DNA of 64,000 nt from positions 227,155 through 291,154 of the forward strand of contig JBAZMV010000002.1 of NCBI GenBank assembly GCA_041649635.1. Direction: 5' to 3'. The position numbers and the translations under genes are program-made. Shown piece by piece: positions 1-9,398 of the stretch (positions within the stretch are counted from its first letter, which is position 1; every line of letters starts with the position of its first letter). The DNA is from Dehalococcoidia bacterium. GTDB taxonomy: Bacteria > Chloroflexota > Dehalococcoidia > E44-bin15. The notes below the pieces were generated by a model. It did not search any database, was not told the origin of the DNA, and was given only the letters and a program-made list of their open reading frames with translations.

Positions 1-687
1 GATTTTCTCCATGTATGAAAAGCGTTTGTAGAAGCGTTCGTTGCATGCCCTCAGCGCGGCCTCGGCATCTATGTCCATGCGTCTCGCTACGCATACCAGC
101 GTGAAGAGCATGTCCCCGAACTCCATCACCTTATGGCGGTGATCCTTCGCCTGCTGCAACTCGGCGACCTCTTCGCATAGCTTATCGATGATGTCGTCCA
201 CGGTGATCCAGTCGAACCCGACGCGGGCTACGCGCCTTGCCGCCGCCTGGGCGTATGCCAGCGCCGGCATGTTTTTAGGCAGGCCGGATAGCAGCTCGCC
301 CCTGCCTTCCTTCCGTTTAAGCTCCTCCCAGTTGGCAAGGACTTCTGAAGCGCCGCTGACCTTCTCTTCACCGAAAACGTGGGGGTGCCTGTATATCAGC
401 TTGTCGCATATTCTTTGAATCACATCGCCTATTTCAAAGCAGCCTTCATCCTTGGCCATCTGGGCGTGAAGAACTATCTGCAGGAGCAGGTCGCCCAGCT
501 CTTCGCATAGTTTGTCCATATTTCCCTTATCGATAGTCTCAACCGCCTCGTAGGCCTCCTCCAGCATGTTGCCCTTGATCGAATCGTGGGTCTGCTCGCG
601 GTCCCAGGGACAGCCGCCCGGGGCGCGAAGGCGCTCGATGATGGCCACCAGTCTGTCGAAACTCTTCAAGTCTTCATTCTTGTCCAA
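1..687 (-). CDS. mazG: MazG-type nucleoside triphosphate pyrophosphohydrolase, 3' end outside window
   Basis: MazG hydrolyses (d)NTPs to NMP and pyrophosphate in the cytosol and is thought to clear non-canonical nucleotides. The reading frame is open from a TTG at 687 to the window edge (229 codons), so the C-terminus is missing. The start follows an AGAGGT ribosome site 7 nt upstream. Visible family marks are GGCPWDREQTH near the N-terminus, the metal-binding EELGDLLLQIVLHA helix and RHPHVFGE. A second EExxE-type helix (EEVAEL) follows, as in two-domain MazG. It is divergent from the DUF1461 gene at 777. Assignment is by motif recognition. Confidence 0.9.
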   Translation of the reverse strand, partial: MDKNEDLKSFDRLVAIIERLRAPGGCPWDREQTHDSIKGNMLEEAYEAVETIDKGNMDKLCEELGDLLLQIVLHAQMAKDEGCFEIGDVIQRICDKLIYRHPHVFGEEKVSGASEVLANWEELKRKEGRGELLSGLPKNMPALAYAQAAARRVARVGFDWITVDDIIDKLCEEVAELQQAKDHRHKVMEFGDMLFTLVCVARRMDIDAEAALRACNERFYKRFSYMEKI

Positions 688-741
688 AACGCTACCTCTT
701 CACTGCAAGAATAGAACGCATTATATGTCCGATACATTAAG

Positions 742-770
742 TTGACAAGCCGCAAGCGCTACCATAGCAT
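742..770 (+). promoter_or_regulatory. sigma-70-type promoter giving a probably leaderless mRNA
   Basis: TTGACA at 742-747, a 17-bp spacer and TAGCAT at 765-770. A transcription start about 7 nt beyond the -10 box falls on the ATG at 777, and no Shine-Dalgarno sequence is visible. This suggests a leaderless message. Confidence 0.55.
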
Positions 771-776
771 TGTAAC

Positions 777-1454
777 ATGCTGGCGGGGAGAAACTTCCGA
801 ATTCCGTTCCGGGTCGCATCGATCCTTTTCATTGTATGCATTCCCCTGTTCCTTCTCACAAGCAACATAAGGTGGGTCGCCAACGATCTTCAGTTCTGGG
901 AAGAGGGCTTCGAAAAATATGACGTCAGCGCGGAGACGGGATTCAGCGACGAAGAACTCATCGATATATCAAAAGGTCTGATCCGATATTTCAATTCCGG
1001 AGATATCGACGATACGATGTATATATTCAGTGACGATGAAATCATACATCTGCGCGACGTCAGAGGGCTGATTCAACTCAGCTACACGATTCAGTGGATA
1101 ACGCTTGGCTACATCATTATCTTTGTGGCGGCAGGGTATACGTATAAGCGAAGGCAGATGTTTTCATCGTTAGGCAAGCTTGTCCTGACAGGCAGCGTCG
1201 CCGGTCTCGCCGCTCTGGCGGCGACAGGCATAGCCGCGATGATAGATTTCGACTGGCTGTTCATATTATTCCATCGGATATTCTTCACCAACGATTTGTG
1301 GATATCTTCGGGCTACCTGCCGCGAATATATACGGAAGGCTTCTTCTACGATGCGGCCGGGGCAATCGCGATAGCAATGGTATTACAATCGCTGTTAATC
1401 GGGGCGATAGCGGGGGGCTTCCTGCTGCGAAGGCGGAGACGCCTCGCGAACTAA
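777..1454 (+). CDS. DUF1461 / TIGR01906-type integral membrane protein
   Basis: 225 residues with an N-terminal membrane segment (about 10-32), an extracytoplasmic loop, and three more hydrophobic segments (about 105-122, 137-157, 200-217). The family hallmark is in the C-terminal half: FDWLF, FHRIFF, NDLW, then PxxY and EGFFYDAAG. Function is unknown across the family. The C-terminus is a very basic stretch after the last helix, consistent with a cytosolic tail. It overlaps the end of the convergent FmdB gene by 4 bp. There is no ribosome site before the ATG. Confidence 0.8.
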   Translation: MLAGRNFRIPFRVASILFIVCIPLFLLTSNIRWVANDLQFWEEGFEKYDVSAETGFSDEELIDISKGLIRYFNSGDIDDTMYIFSDDEIIHLRDVRGLIQLSYTIQWITLGYIIIFVAAGYTYKRRQMFSSLGKLVLTGSVAGLAALAATGIAAMIDFDWLFILFHRIFFTNDLWISSGYLPRIYTEGFFYDAAGAIAIAMVLQSLLIGAIAGGFLLRRRRRLAN

Positions 1455-1687
1455 TGATGGCATGAGGTGCATGAGGTGGCGGGGCACGACGGACCGCAGC
1501 CGCCGCCTCCGGCGATAGGAGATGAACTGCCGTCAGCCCCTTTTGAAAGGGCGGCAAAAGCGGACAGCTGTTTGCTTGCCGGTGATTTGCATTCGGGGCA
1601 GGAGACCTTCTTGTCGGAATCGCTGAAGGAGCACCTGCGCTCGAACTTCGCATCGCACTTTGAACATTTATATTCGTATATCGGCAT
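1451..1687 (-). CDS. FmdB-family zinc ribbon protein
   Basis: Small protein of 78 residues beginning MPIYEYKCSKCDAKFE, with a second CPEC knuckle about 20 residues later. This is the putative regulatory FmdB zinc ribbon. The C-terminal half is low complexity, rich in Gly and Ser, and has further Cys and His residues (CGPSCPATSCTSCHH) that could bind an extra metal. Family members are common beside housekeeping genes and their role is not established. A second member is at 20227. Confidence 0.85.
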   Translation of the reverse strand: MPIYEYKCSKCDAKFERRCSFSDSDKKVSCPECKSPASKQLSAFAALSKGADGSSSPIAGGGGCGPSCPATSCTSCHH

Positions 1688-1721
1688 GACAGTTATATTC
1701 TAGACCGTGTTCAGCAGAGAA

Positions 1722-3260
1722 TCAAGAGCGCCAGACAACCTCACCGCCTACTATTGTAGCCTCGACCTTGATATCTCGTATCTTCTCCGGGGCTATCTTC
1801 AGCGGGTCATCGCTTAGAACAGTGAAATCGGCCAGCTTTCCCGGGATTATCGTGCCTTTTACGCCTTCGTCGAACGAGGCGTATGCCGCCGCCTTGGTAT
1901 GCATCTCCAACGCGACGGACGGCAGCACCCTCTCTCGGGAGAAAAACGCTTCTCCTTTTTGTGTCTTCCTGTTGACAGCGGTGTGCATGCTCAGCATCGG
2001 GTTAAGCGGCGCGACCGGATTATCAGATCCCGCGCTCGGCTTGAGTCCGCTCTTCAGGAAAGAACTGATGCGATACAGTAAAGGCAGCTGTTCTTCGGAT
2101 ACGGTCTCAAGGTAGCGTTCTCCGCTGTGGTAGATGAAAGAAGGCTGCGTAACCACAAGGGCTCTTACATTTTCTATTCTATCGAGCAGTGAGTCCGGGC
2201 ATATGGAACAATGCTCTATGCGATGGCGGTGATTATCCTTCTTCGATTTTTCGTAGATAGACTCCAAAGCCGACACGGCCGCCTCAACCGTATTCTGCTC
2301 TATGGCATGAATCGCTATCTGAAATCCATTATCCTGCGCCTGCGAGACCATCTCCCTTAATTCATCCATCGACGGACATAGACAGCCCCTGGCTTCGCTT
2401 ATCATTATTTTAAGAGCCCCGAGACGCATATCGTTATCGCCGTGCCGCGGCTCGAATCCGTCTTCCAACAACTGATCCATGTATCGCATGCCCATCATCA
2501 ATGACAGCCTCGGTTTCAGCGAACCGGAATCCCGCAAACGCTGGAATAATTTCCACGTCTCGATATTGTTGGTAGCCGTAGCATCCTGCAGAGACGTTAT
2601 CCCCTGTGACAGGTACGCGTCGTTGGCAAGCTTGACCCCGCGCTCCATCTCAGCAGGCGAGATCGGAGGCACTTTATTCTCTATATAATCGTTCATCTCG
2701 AACAGCATACCGCTCGGCTCTCCCGACTGCAGGTCCCTGTCTATCACTCCCCCGTCGGGTTCCTGAGTTTCGTTTGTTATCCCGGCTATGGACATGGCGC
2801 GGCTGTTGAGCACACAAGCGTGTCTGGAACGATGCATCAGTTTCACGGGGTGGTTCGGCGCTGCTTCATCAAGATCTGACCGGTTGGGATGGCGCCGCTC
2901 GGCGAGGTAGAATTCATCGTATCCGAAGGCCCTTATCCACTCTCCATCCGAGGCCGTCTGCACCCGCTTGCGTATGCGGTCCTTGATGTCGGCGATGGAA
3001 GATACCGAAGATGGTGTGCAATCGACACTCAGCAGGCTTGAGGCGAAGGCGAGGATGTGGCAGTGGGCGTCATTGAAACCGGGGACGAGGGTCTTGCCGT
3101 TGCAATTTATCTTGCGTCCGGTGAAATGTTCATGGGCGCCGTTGCCGGCAACGCGGAGTATCTTTCCGTCCCTGACCGCTACCGAGGTCGCCTTAGGTTT
3201 GGCGGGATCGAATGTGATCACGTTCGCGTTGTAAAGAACCAGGTCCGCTTTTTCAGTCAT
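1722..3260 (-). CDS. metal-dependent amidohydrolase, YtcJ-like
   Basis: About 512 residues of the amidohydrolase superfamily (TIM barrel with flanking beta-sandwich). The N-terminal sandwich leads into the metal-binding NDAHCH motif near residue 66. Further marks are IAIHAIEQ (barrel His) and GSDNPVAPLNP (catalytic Asp). The C-terminal IIPGKLADFTVLSDDP is typical of the YtcJ / exoenzyme-regulatory branch. Substrate is unknown. The ATG at 3260 is preferred; a TTG at 3266 lies closer to an AAGGTG site. The start overlaps the ArsA-like gene by 8 bp, so the two are probably translationally coupled as the last genes of the mnmG operon. Confidence 0.82.
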   Translation of the reverse strand: MTEKADLVLYNANVITFDPAKPKATSVAVRDGKILRVAGNGAHEHFTGRKINCNGKTLVPGFNDAHCHILAFASSLLSVDCTPSSVSSIADIKDRIRKRVQTASDGEWIRAFGYDEFYLAERRHPNRSDLDEAAPNHPVKLMHRSRHACVLNSRAMSIAGITNETQEPDGGVIDRDLQSGEPSGMLFEMNDYIENKVPPISPAEMERGVKLANDAYLSQGITSLQDATATNNIETWKLFQRLRDSGSLKPRLSLMMGMRYMDQLLEDGFEPRHGDNDMRLGALKIMISEARGCLCPSMDELREMVSQAQDNGFQIAIHAIEQNTVEAAVSALESIYEKSKKDNHRHRIEHCSICPDSLLDRIENVRALVVTQPSFIYHSGERYLETVSEEQLPLLYRISSFLKSGLKPSAGSDNPVAPLNPMLSMHTAVNRKTQKGEAFFSRERVLPSVALEMHTKAAAYASFDEGVKGTIIPGKLADFTVLSDDPLKIAPEKIRDIKVEATIVGGEVVWRS

Positions 3261-4155
3261 TTTCAAAAAGCACCTTTACAGCCTCTTTAAGCCTATTCAG
3301 GCCGGTTATTTCATAAGGAAACATGGAAAGCATCCGCTGCTTTCCCGCGCATATTCTGGATATCTCTGCGATATACTCTTTCTGCATGGCTGCCTTACTT
3401 TTCATAAACTCCGAATCGGGTTTGGTAATCACCTGATTAATGATAACCTGATCGATACCGAGATTGTAACTCCTGAACTCTTCAAATATATAATCAAGCT
3501 GTGATACGGCGAGCGCCTCGGCTATAGTCACCAGTTTAAATTCTACCATAGTTTGAATAAAATTCATGTCCTTAGCCGAAAGAGCCTCCCATCCCTTTAT
3601 GACCCCTTGAACCGTATTGCGGTTCTTCCCTGTTGTTTTCAGCGAAGTGTAGATGCGCGCGGCGGGTTTAAGATGCTCACCGATAATCGACGGCATCTTG
3701 AGAAGTCCCAGCGTCTGGCCTGCAGGTGCCGTATCCCATATTATTTTACCGTATTTGCCGGACTCGTGAAGCTCCCTTATATAGTCGACCATGAATTCAT
3801 CTCTGAGCCCCGGCAGTACGCTGGCGACAAAATCGATGAACTCATCATAGTCGATATCGACGAATGAAGAGAACACTTCGTAGGCCTCAGACCCGAACTT
3901 ATCGTTCCACATGGTCTTCACCTCATGAGCGCCGACCTCATAAAGAAAAAGATTATCGGTTATGGTTACCGGAGTACCTTTACTGCCGGAAGTCGCGGCG
4001 ACATTGATCTCGAAGATGTGCTGCAGCGAAGGGGTTGGATCGGTGGACAGTATAAGTGTTTTATTGCCTGTCATAGCGTAGTGCAGGGCGGTGGTGGCGG
4101 CGCATGTCGTCTTGCCTACACCGCCCTTGCCGCAGAACATGATGACATTTTTCAT
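3253..4155 (-). CDS. ArsA/Get3-like anion-pump family ATPase
   Basis: 300 residues with the deviant Walker A GKGGVGKTT at residues 9-17, the switch region STDPTPSLQHIF and the WDTAPAGQTLGLL segment of the ArsA/Get3 family. It is a single ATPase half, whereas arsenite-pump ArsA has two. No arsenic genes are nearby, so arsenite transport is not supported; a role in membrane-protein handling or another ATP-driven process is only inference. It overlaps mnmG by 4 bp and the amidohydrolase by 8 bp. Confidence 0.8.
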   Translation of the reverse strand: MKNVIMFCGKGGVGKTTCAATTALHYAMTGNKTLILSTDPTPSLQHIFEINVAATSGSKGTPVTITDNLFLYEVGAHEVKTMWNDKFGSEAYEVFSSFVDIDYDEFIDFVASVLPGLRDEFMVDYIRELHESGKYGKIIWDTAPAGQTLGLLKMPSIIGEHLKPAARIYTSLKTTGKNRNTVQGVIKGWEALSAKDMNFIQTMVEFKLVTIAEALAVSQLDYIFEEFRSYNLGIDQVIINQVITKPDSEFMKSKAAMQKEYIAEISRICAGKQRMLSMFPYEITGLNRLKEAVKVLFEND

Positions 4156-6011
4156 TTGGAGCCCCTCTCCAGGTGTACCATCAATATCGCCAGGTCCGCC
4201 GGAGTCACGCCGTCGATGCGCGACGCCTGTCCGAGCGTAACAGGGCGTATGCGGTTGAGTTTCTGCCGCGCTTCGTAACGCAGCCCTTTAATACTATCAT
4301 AAGTAAATAAATCCGGTATCGATCTTTTCTCCATCCGCGACATGCGGGCAACGGACGTTGTCTGCTTCTTTAGGTAGCCTTCGTATTTTGCCTCGACCTC
4401 GACCTGCTCGGCGACGCTGCAGTCTATACACGGATCGCCGTATGACATTGCAACGAGCGTATCGTAACCAACATTCTGGCGTCTGAGGTATTCAAGCGCC
4501 GTGACGCTCTTATCGGAGTTACTGAAATATGTTTTGGACAGGCGTTTTAATTCGTCGGCCACTGCCTGGCGTTTCACTTCAACCTGTTCATACTGTTCGC
4601 GCCCCACCAGCCCGAGTTCATACCCGATCGGAGCCAACCTTAGGTCGGCGTTGTCCTGCCGCAATAAAAGTCGATACTCGGCGCGCGATGTGAGCAGGCG
4701 ATACGGTTCGGTGAGATCCCTCGTCACCAGATCGTCGATCATCACGCCGATATATCCCTGGTTGCGCTTTACTATAACCGGAGGCTTCCCTTTCACCCTA
4801 AGCGCCGCGTTGATCCCTGCGATCAATCCCTGGCCCGCCGCCTCCTCGTAACCCGTCGTCCCGTTTATCTGTCCGGCGAAGAACAGCCCCGGCACAGCCT
4901 TGCTCTCCAGAGTCGCCGATATCTGGTTCGACGGCACGTAATCGTACTCGATAGCATAGCCGACCCTGATCATCTCCACTTTCTCCAAGGCGGGGATGGT
5001 GCGCAGCATGGCTAGCTGAACGTCCTCGGGGAGGCTCGTATTAGCCCCCTGAACATATACTTCGCTTGTTTCCCACCCCTCCGGCTCCAGGAACAGCGGA
5101 TGCGACGCTTTATGCGCGAACTTGAATATCTTATCCTCTATCGACGGGCAGTAGCGGGGGCCGACACCGTGAATCATGCCGTTAAAAAGCGGGGCGCGGT
5201 CGAGGTTATTCCTTATCAGTTCGTGGGTCTTTGCGTTTGTATAAACCAGGTAACACGGCAATTGCGGGCGCCAGTCGGATCGGGACAGCGGATAGACCGG
5301 ATTGGGCTGCGGGAAGGAAACCGGGTGGTTCCCGTTTCTGTACATACTGAAATATAAAGGGACTTCGCTCCCCGGCTGTATGACGGTCTTGCTGAAATCT
5401 ATTGTTCTGGCATCGATGCGCGGCGGCGTGCCGGTCTTGAGCCGTCCCAGTGTAAATCCCATATCTCGCAAGCTGTCGGATAGTCTCTCGGCGGCGAACT
5501 CTCCGGCGCGACCCGCGGGGTAGCTCTTATCTCCGATGATTACCCTGCCGTTAAGTGAGGTGCCTGTTGTCAGGACGACGTTTCCGCCCCGGTAGATCCA
5601 TCCCACGTTGGTCTGGATATGGAACGTTCCGTTATCGAACCACAATTTGTCTACGAGCGCCTGCTTTGTGTCGAGGTTCTCCTGACGTTCCAGCGCGTGC
5701 TTCATGGAGAGGCCGTACAGCTTCTTATCGGCCTGCGCCCTGAGCGCCTGCACCGCCGGGCCTTTGCCTGTGTTAAGCATTCGCACCTGTATGAACGTCC
5801 GGTCGATGTTGCGGGCCATCTCGCCGCCGAGCGCGTCGATCTCGCGCACAAGGTGGCCTTTAGCCGGGCCGCCGATGGAAGGATTGCACGGCATCAGCGC
5901 TACATTGTCGAGGTTCAGAGTCAGCAGCAGTGTCCTGGAGCCCATCCGCGCCGCGGCCAGCGCCGCCTCGCACCCGGCATGTCCCGCTCCTATAACAATC
6001 ACATCATACAT
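4152..6011 (-). CDS. mnmG: tRNA uridine-5-carboxymethylaminomethyl modification enzyme MnmG (GidA)
   Basis: 619 residues, the usual MnmG length. MnmG is an FAD enzyme that, with the GTPase MnmE, installs carboxymethylaminomethyl on wobble uridine 34 of certain tRNAs. The N-terminus has the FAD-binding GAGHAGCEAALAAARMG, followed by MPCNPSIGGPAKGHLVREIDALGG and the central GRLKTGTPPRID. The C-terminal helical domain contains LTSRAEYRLLLRQDNADLRL, which is diagnostic. mnmE is not in the window. It is the first gene of a compact three-gene run reading leftward. Confidence 0.97.
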   Translation of the reverse strand: MYDVIVIGAGHAGCEAALAAARMGSRTLLLTLNLDNVALMPCNPSIGGPAKGHLVREIDALGGEMARNIDRTFIQVRMLNTGKGPAVQALRAQADKKLYGLSMKHALERQENLDTKQALVDKLWFDNGTFHIQTNVGWIYRGGNVVLTTGTSLNGRVIIGDKSYPAGRAGEFAAERLSDSLRDMGFTLGRLKTGTPPRIDARTIDFSKTVIQPGSEVPLYFSMYRNGNHPVSFPQPNPVYPLSRSDWRPQLPCYLVYTNAKTHELIRNNLDRAPLFNGMIHGVGPRYCPSIEDKIFKFAHKASHPLFLEPEGWETSEVYVQGANTSLPEDVQLAMLRTIPALEKVEMIRVGYAIEYDYVPSNQISATLESKAVPGLFFAGQINGTTGYEEAAGQGLIAGINAALRVKGKPPVIVKRNQGYIGVMIDDLVTRDLTEPYRLLTSRAEYRLLLRQDNADLRLAPIGYELGLVGREQYEQVEVKRQAVADELKRLSKTYFSNSDKSVTALEYLRRQNVGYDTLVAMSYGDPCIDCSVAEQVEVEAKYEGYLKKQTTSVARMSRMEKRSIPDLFTYDSIKGLRYEARQKLNRIRPVTLGQASRIDGVTPADLAILMVHLERGSK

Positions 6012-6122
6012 ATGTTATTACCTGTATCTTTTAATTGTATCACTATATGAATGTCCAGTCGATGCGTTGAACGTAAATATGGCACAGTATCGGATGAGGA
6101 ATCATGAGCGAATGATTCCTTA

Positions 6123-7343
6123 CTACGGCTGTCGCAGGTATCTCCATATCTCGGACATGCCCGGCCGTTTGCCGTACATGAGGAGGAAGGTGCGGAACAC
6201 GCGTGAAGCCAGCCATATTGCCGCGACAATAGAAGCTATCATGATGAGCATGCTGACGGCTAGTTCCCACGCCGGAAGCGCGCCGATGCTTAGTTTCATT
6301 ACGGCGGTTATAGGCGCGGTGATGGGGAAAATGGCCAAGATGGTGAAAATGACATGGTCCGGGTTTGTAAGCAACAATCCGATGAGCATCAGCGGCAGCA
6401 CGGCCGGCAGCACAACGAACGTAGTCCATTGACTGCTCTCCCTGGCCGTGGAACCGAGCGAGCCTATGGCCGCGAACAATACGCCGAACAATATGTAGCC
6501 TAATATAAAATAGACGATACTTATCACTATGAGCTCGGGAGATATCTTTAACCCGGCCAACACGGGGATGTTCGCCGACGCGATGACGACAAATATCACC
6601 ATGGTCATGAGCCAGACCAATATCTGCAGCAGCCCGGCGGCCCCGAGCCCCAGCACCTTGCCGGTCAGCAGTTGCCTTGCTGAAACGGAAGACAGAAGTA
6701 TCTCGATAAGCCTGTTCTCCTTCTCTTCGGCAACCCCCTGCAGTAAATAGCCGGATGAAAAGAACAGGGACATGATAAAGAGCATGCCGAACACGTAAGG
6801 CATAACAAATGATGAAAGCTCATCCTCGGGCGGAAATATTTCCCCCGTATCCGGATTCAGCCTGAACGATTGCGTATAGAGCGGATCAGTCACCCTTGCA
6901 AGGATGGCCTCGCTCACGTTGGTGCCGATGAGGTTCGCTGTCAGGAACTCGTCGATAGACCTTAATGTTGCGTACGGGGGATCGATTTCCCTCTTTGTAG
7001 TGTATCTCTGGATGATACCGTTATCCAGGTAATCGGCGGGTATCACGATATATTCGCTGACATTGCCTTCGACTAATCCCCGTCTCGCTTCATCCTCCGT
7101 GATATATGACACGAAGTATGTCGTTTCCGTATTAGTATAATCGTCGAACAGGCCCGTATTATCCACGTAACCGATGTTCGGCTTCTCGGCGGGTGGCTTC
7201 TCGCCGGCCCACTGCGTGATGCCGTAGTATGCCAGCATGCCCAGCGTCGCCAGCAGAGGCAGGCTCAGTGTCAGAATGATATATGACAGCCTCTTTACGG
7301 CTGCGAGAAACTCGTGACTGGCGATTATCCTGATCTTGCTCAC
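6123..7343 (-). CDS. ABC-2 type exporter permease (NatB-like)
   Basis: 406 residues. One N-terminal membrane segment (about 20-40) is followed by a roughly 130-residue extracytoplasmic domain and a block of about five membrane helices from residue 180 onward. This is the ABC-2 / NatB layout. The segment GVAEEKENRLIEILLSSVS between the helices is characteristic of this permease family. It starts with GTG and overlaps the ATPase gene by 4 bp, so the pair forms one transporter. NatAB relatives export sodium or peptides; the substrate here is unknown. Confidence 0.85.
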   Translation of the reverse strand: MSKIRIIASHEFLAAVKRLSYIILTLSLPLLATLGMLAYYGITQWAGEKPPAEKPNIGYVDNTGLFDDYTNTETTYFVSYITEDEARRGLVEGNVSEYIVIPADYLDNGIIQRYTTKREIDPPYATLRSIDEFLTANLIGTNVSEAILARVTDPLYTQSFRLNPDTGEIFPPEDELSSFVMPYVFGMLFIMSLFFSSGYLLQGVAEEKENRLIEILLSSVSARQLLTGKVLGLGAAGLLQILVWLMTMVIFVVIASANIPVLAGLKISPELIVISIVYFILGYILFGVLFAAIGSLGSTARESSQWTTFVVLPAVLPLMLIGLLLTNPDHVIFTILAIFPITAPITAVMKLSIGALPAWELAVSMLIMIASIVAAIWLASRVFRTFLLMYGKRPGMSEIWRYLRQP

Positions 7344-8467
7344 TGTCTGGCCACCTGGATAAAGATTTCGTTCAGGGACGGTGTGGAGACCTCAAACCTG
7401 TCGACCCTTATCGACTTTGCCATGAGCTGGCTCAATACCTGCTGCGCCGTCGTCTGTCCGTCCAGGAACAGCTCGACATATTTGCCGTGGTCCTTTTTCC
7501 CGCTTATGCCATCGATAGTTCCTATATCGCCTTCGCACTGCACGAAGACCGAGTTATTGCGGAAACGCCACTTTATTTCAGACAGGTCGCCGTACAGGAC
7601 GACCCGGCCGCGGTTTATCATAAGCACCCTGTCGCACATCTCCTCCACTTCGTTCATCATGTGAGTGCTGAATATCACCGTCTTACCCTGCGTTTTAAGC
7701 TCCAGGATGATTTCCTTGAGCAGCATGCGGTTAACCGGGTCCAGCCCGGCGAAGGGCTCGTCGAGCACTATCAGGGAAGGGTCATGTGAGAGAGTGACCA
7801 GGAACTGGATTATCTGCCCCATGCCTCGGCTTAGCTCGCTGATCTTCTTGCCCTGGTGCATGGACATGTCAACTTCTTTCAAAAGCGCTTCGGCCCGCTC
7901 CCTTGCCGTGTTCGATGGAACAGCCTTGAGCCTGGACAGATAGACGAGATTATCGGAGACCTTCATCTTGCGATAGAGGCCGCGTTCTTCCGGCAGGTAG
8001 CCGATCCTGTTCTTAGCCTGCTCATCGAGCGGACGGCCGAATACGGATATCTCTCCCGAATCAGGCTTGATGATATCCATGAGCATTCGAATGGTAGTTG
8101 TCTTGCCCGCCCCGTTGGGCCCGACGAGGCCCAGCACCTCTCCTTTCGCCAGTGTGAACGAGACGTCCTGCACAACAGGTCTGCCGCCGTACGATTTGTT
8201 AACATGCGATATCTCGGCGAGGGTTTCTTCCCGTCTCGGCGCGGTCGCAGACGCGCTCTCGCGGGCTTCCTTGAGACGATGCGCTGTAGATGAGACCCGT
8301 TCCGCATCGGCGGCGTCCGGGGTATCGATACGCCCGGCGTCTGTATTAGACATATCGTCTTTGCCGCCGACATCACCCTTGAGCCTACGCCTGCGCAAAT
8401 AGGTACGCAGAGACATGGCTGTAACGATGATGACAACCAGTAGTATAAATAATAGTGAATCGCTCAT
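7340..8467 (-). CDS. ABC transporter ATP-binding protein with N-terminal membrane anchor (NatA-like)
   Basis: 375 residues. The ATPase domain (about 80-300) has Walker A GPNGAGKTTT, signature LSRGMGQ, Walker B LIVLDEPFAGLDP and the His switch STHMM. It is preceded by a hydrophobic helix (residues 4-20) and a charged, low-complexity linker. NatA proteins normally have no such membrane anchor, so this N-terminus is unusual. The C-terminal 75 residues are the usual DUF4162-like tail. Start is ATG at 8467. Its partner permease follows with a 4-bp overlap. Confidence 0.87.
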   Translation of the reverse strand: MSDSLLFILLVVIIVTAMSLRTYLRRRRLKGDVGGKDDMSNTDAGRIDTPDAADAERVSSTAHRLKEARESASATAPRREETLAEISHVNKSYGGRPVVQDVSFTLAKGEVLGLVGPNGAGKTTTIRMLMDIIKPDSGEISVFGRPLDEQAKNRIGYLPEERGLYRKMKVSDNLVYLSRLKAVPSNTARERAEALLKEVDMSMHQGKKISELSRGMGQIIQFLVTLSHDPSLIVLDEPFAGLDPVNRMLLKEIILELKTQGKTVIFSTHMMNEVEEMCDRVLMINRGRVVLYGDLSEIKWRFRNNSVFVQCEGDIGTIDGISGKKDHGKYVELFLDGQTTAQQVLSQLMAKSIRVDRFEVSTPSLNEIFIQVARQ

Positions 8468-8538
8468 GGATCAGTTCTAATCCTTATGCTGCCGAGACCT
8501 CTATTATCCTTAGTTCGATTTACTAGACACGCAAAGTT

Positions 8539-8568
8539 TTGACTTTGGTATTATTAGGAGAGTATACT
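8539..8568 (+). promoter_or_regulatory. sigma-70-type promoter for nadE
   Basis: TTGACT at 8539-8544, an 18-bp spacer and TATACT at 8563-8568, about 45 bp before the nadE start codon. Confidence 0.6.
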
Positions 8569-8612
8569 TCACGAATCAAAGAGGGTCAACTTTTTTTTGG
8601 AGTGTGTTTGTT

Positions 8613-9335
8613 ATGCAAAAACTGGCTGCCAATCTGGAAGAATGGATAAAGGAAAAGGTATTAGAGGCAAAAAAGACAGGTGCGGTTGTCGGATTGAGCG
8701 GCGGTATCGACTCGGCGGTGGTCGCGGTTTTGTGCAAACGCGCCTTTCCCGATGCAACGCTCGCGGTTATCATGCCCTGTTACAGTAATAAAGCAGATGT
8801 AGCGCACGCGTACGCACTTGCGGAGAAGTTCGATATACATGCCGAATTGATCGGGCTTGAGCCGGTATACGAGTCGCTGCTGAAATCGTTTCCAAAAGGC
8901 AAAATCTACCATAAGAACGATAAGCTATCCCAATCGAATATTAAACCGCGGCTCAGGATGATAACTTTGTATTATCTTGCCTCGCAGCTCAATTATCTCG
9001 TCGTGGGAACAGGGAATCGCAGCGAAATAGCTGTAGGCTATTCTACAAAATACGGCGATGCAGGAGTGGATATCCTTCCCCTGGGCAATCTGGTAAAAAG
9101 ACAGGTTAGTGAACTCGCCGAGTATCTGGGCATAACGAGGGATATTATAAGCAAGCCTCCTTCGGCGGGGTTGTGGGAGGGGCAGACGGACGAGGGTGAG
9201 ATGGGGCTGACGTACAATGAGCTGGATCGATATCTGACGACCGGCGAGGCCAGCGTTCAGGTAAAGAAGAAAATCGAGTCTATGATGAGGGCAAGTGCTC
9301 ATAAGAGAGCCATGCCGCCGATACCTCCGTTTTAG
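8613..9335 (+). CDS. nadE: ammonia-dependent NAD+ synthetase
   Basis: About 240 residues. It adenylates nicotinate adenine dinucleotide and amidates it to NAD+. The PP-loop GLSGGIDSAVVA is near residue 30. VGTGNRSEIAVGYSTKYGD, LGNLVKRQVSELAEYLG and the C-terminal PPSAGLWEGQTDEGEMG follow, all characteristic of NadE. There is no N-terminal nitrilase domain, so it should use free ammonia. The ATG at 8613 is preferred over the GTG at 8604 because GGAG (8599-8602) is too close to the GTG. Confidence 0.95.
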   Translation: MQKLAANLEEWIKEKVLEAKKTGAVVGLSGGIDSAVVAVLCKRAFPDATLAVIMPCYSNKADVAHAYALAEKFDIHAELIGLEPVYESLLKSFPKGKIYHKNDKLSQSNIKPRLRMITLYYLASQLNYLVVGTGNRSEIAVGYSTKYGDAGVDILPLGNLVKRQVSELAEYLGITRDIISKPPSAGLWEGQTDEGEMGLTYNELDRYLTTGEASVQVKKKIESMMRASAHKRAMPPIPPF

Positions 9336-9398
9336 TAAACGTGGTGTATCGATGAGGTAAATATTGAAATCATGGCGCATTTACGTAACAATTTACCC

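Noticed and set aside
3253..4155. Arsenite efflux ATPase
   Set aside because: No arsB, arsC, arsR or metal-binding Cys pattern is nearby; only the family is called.
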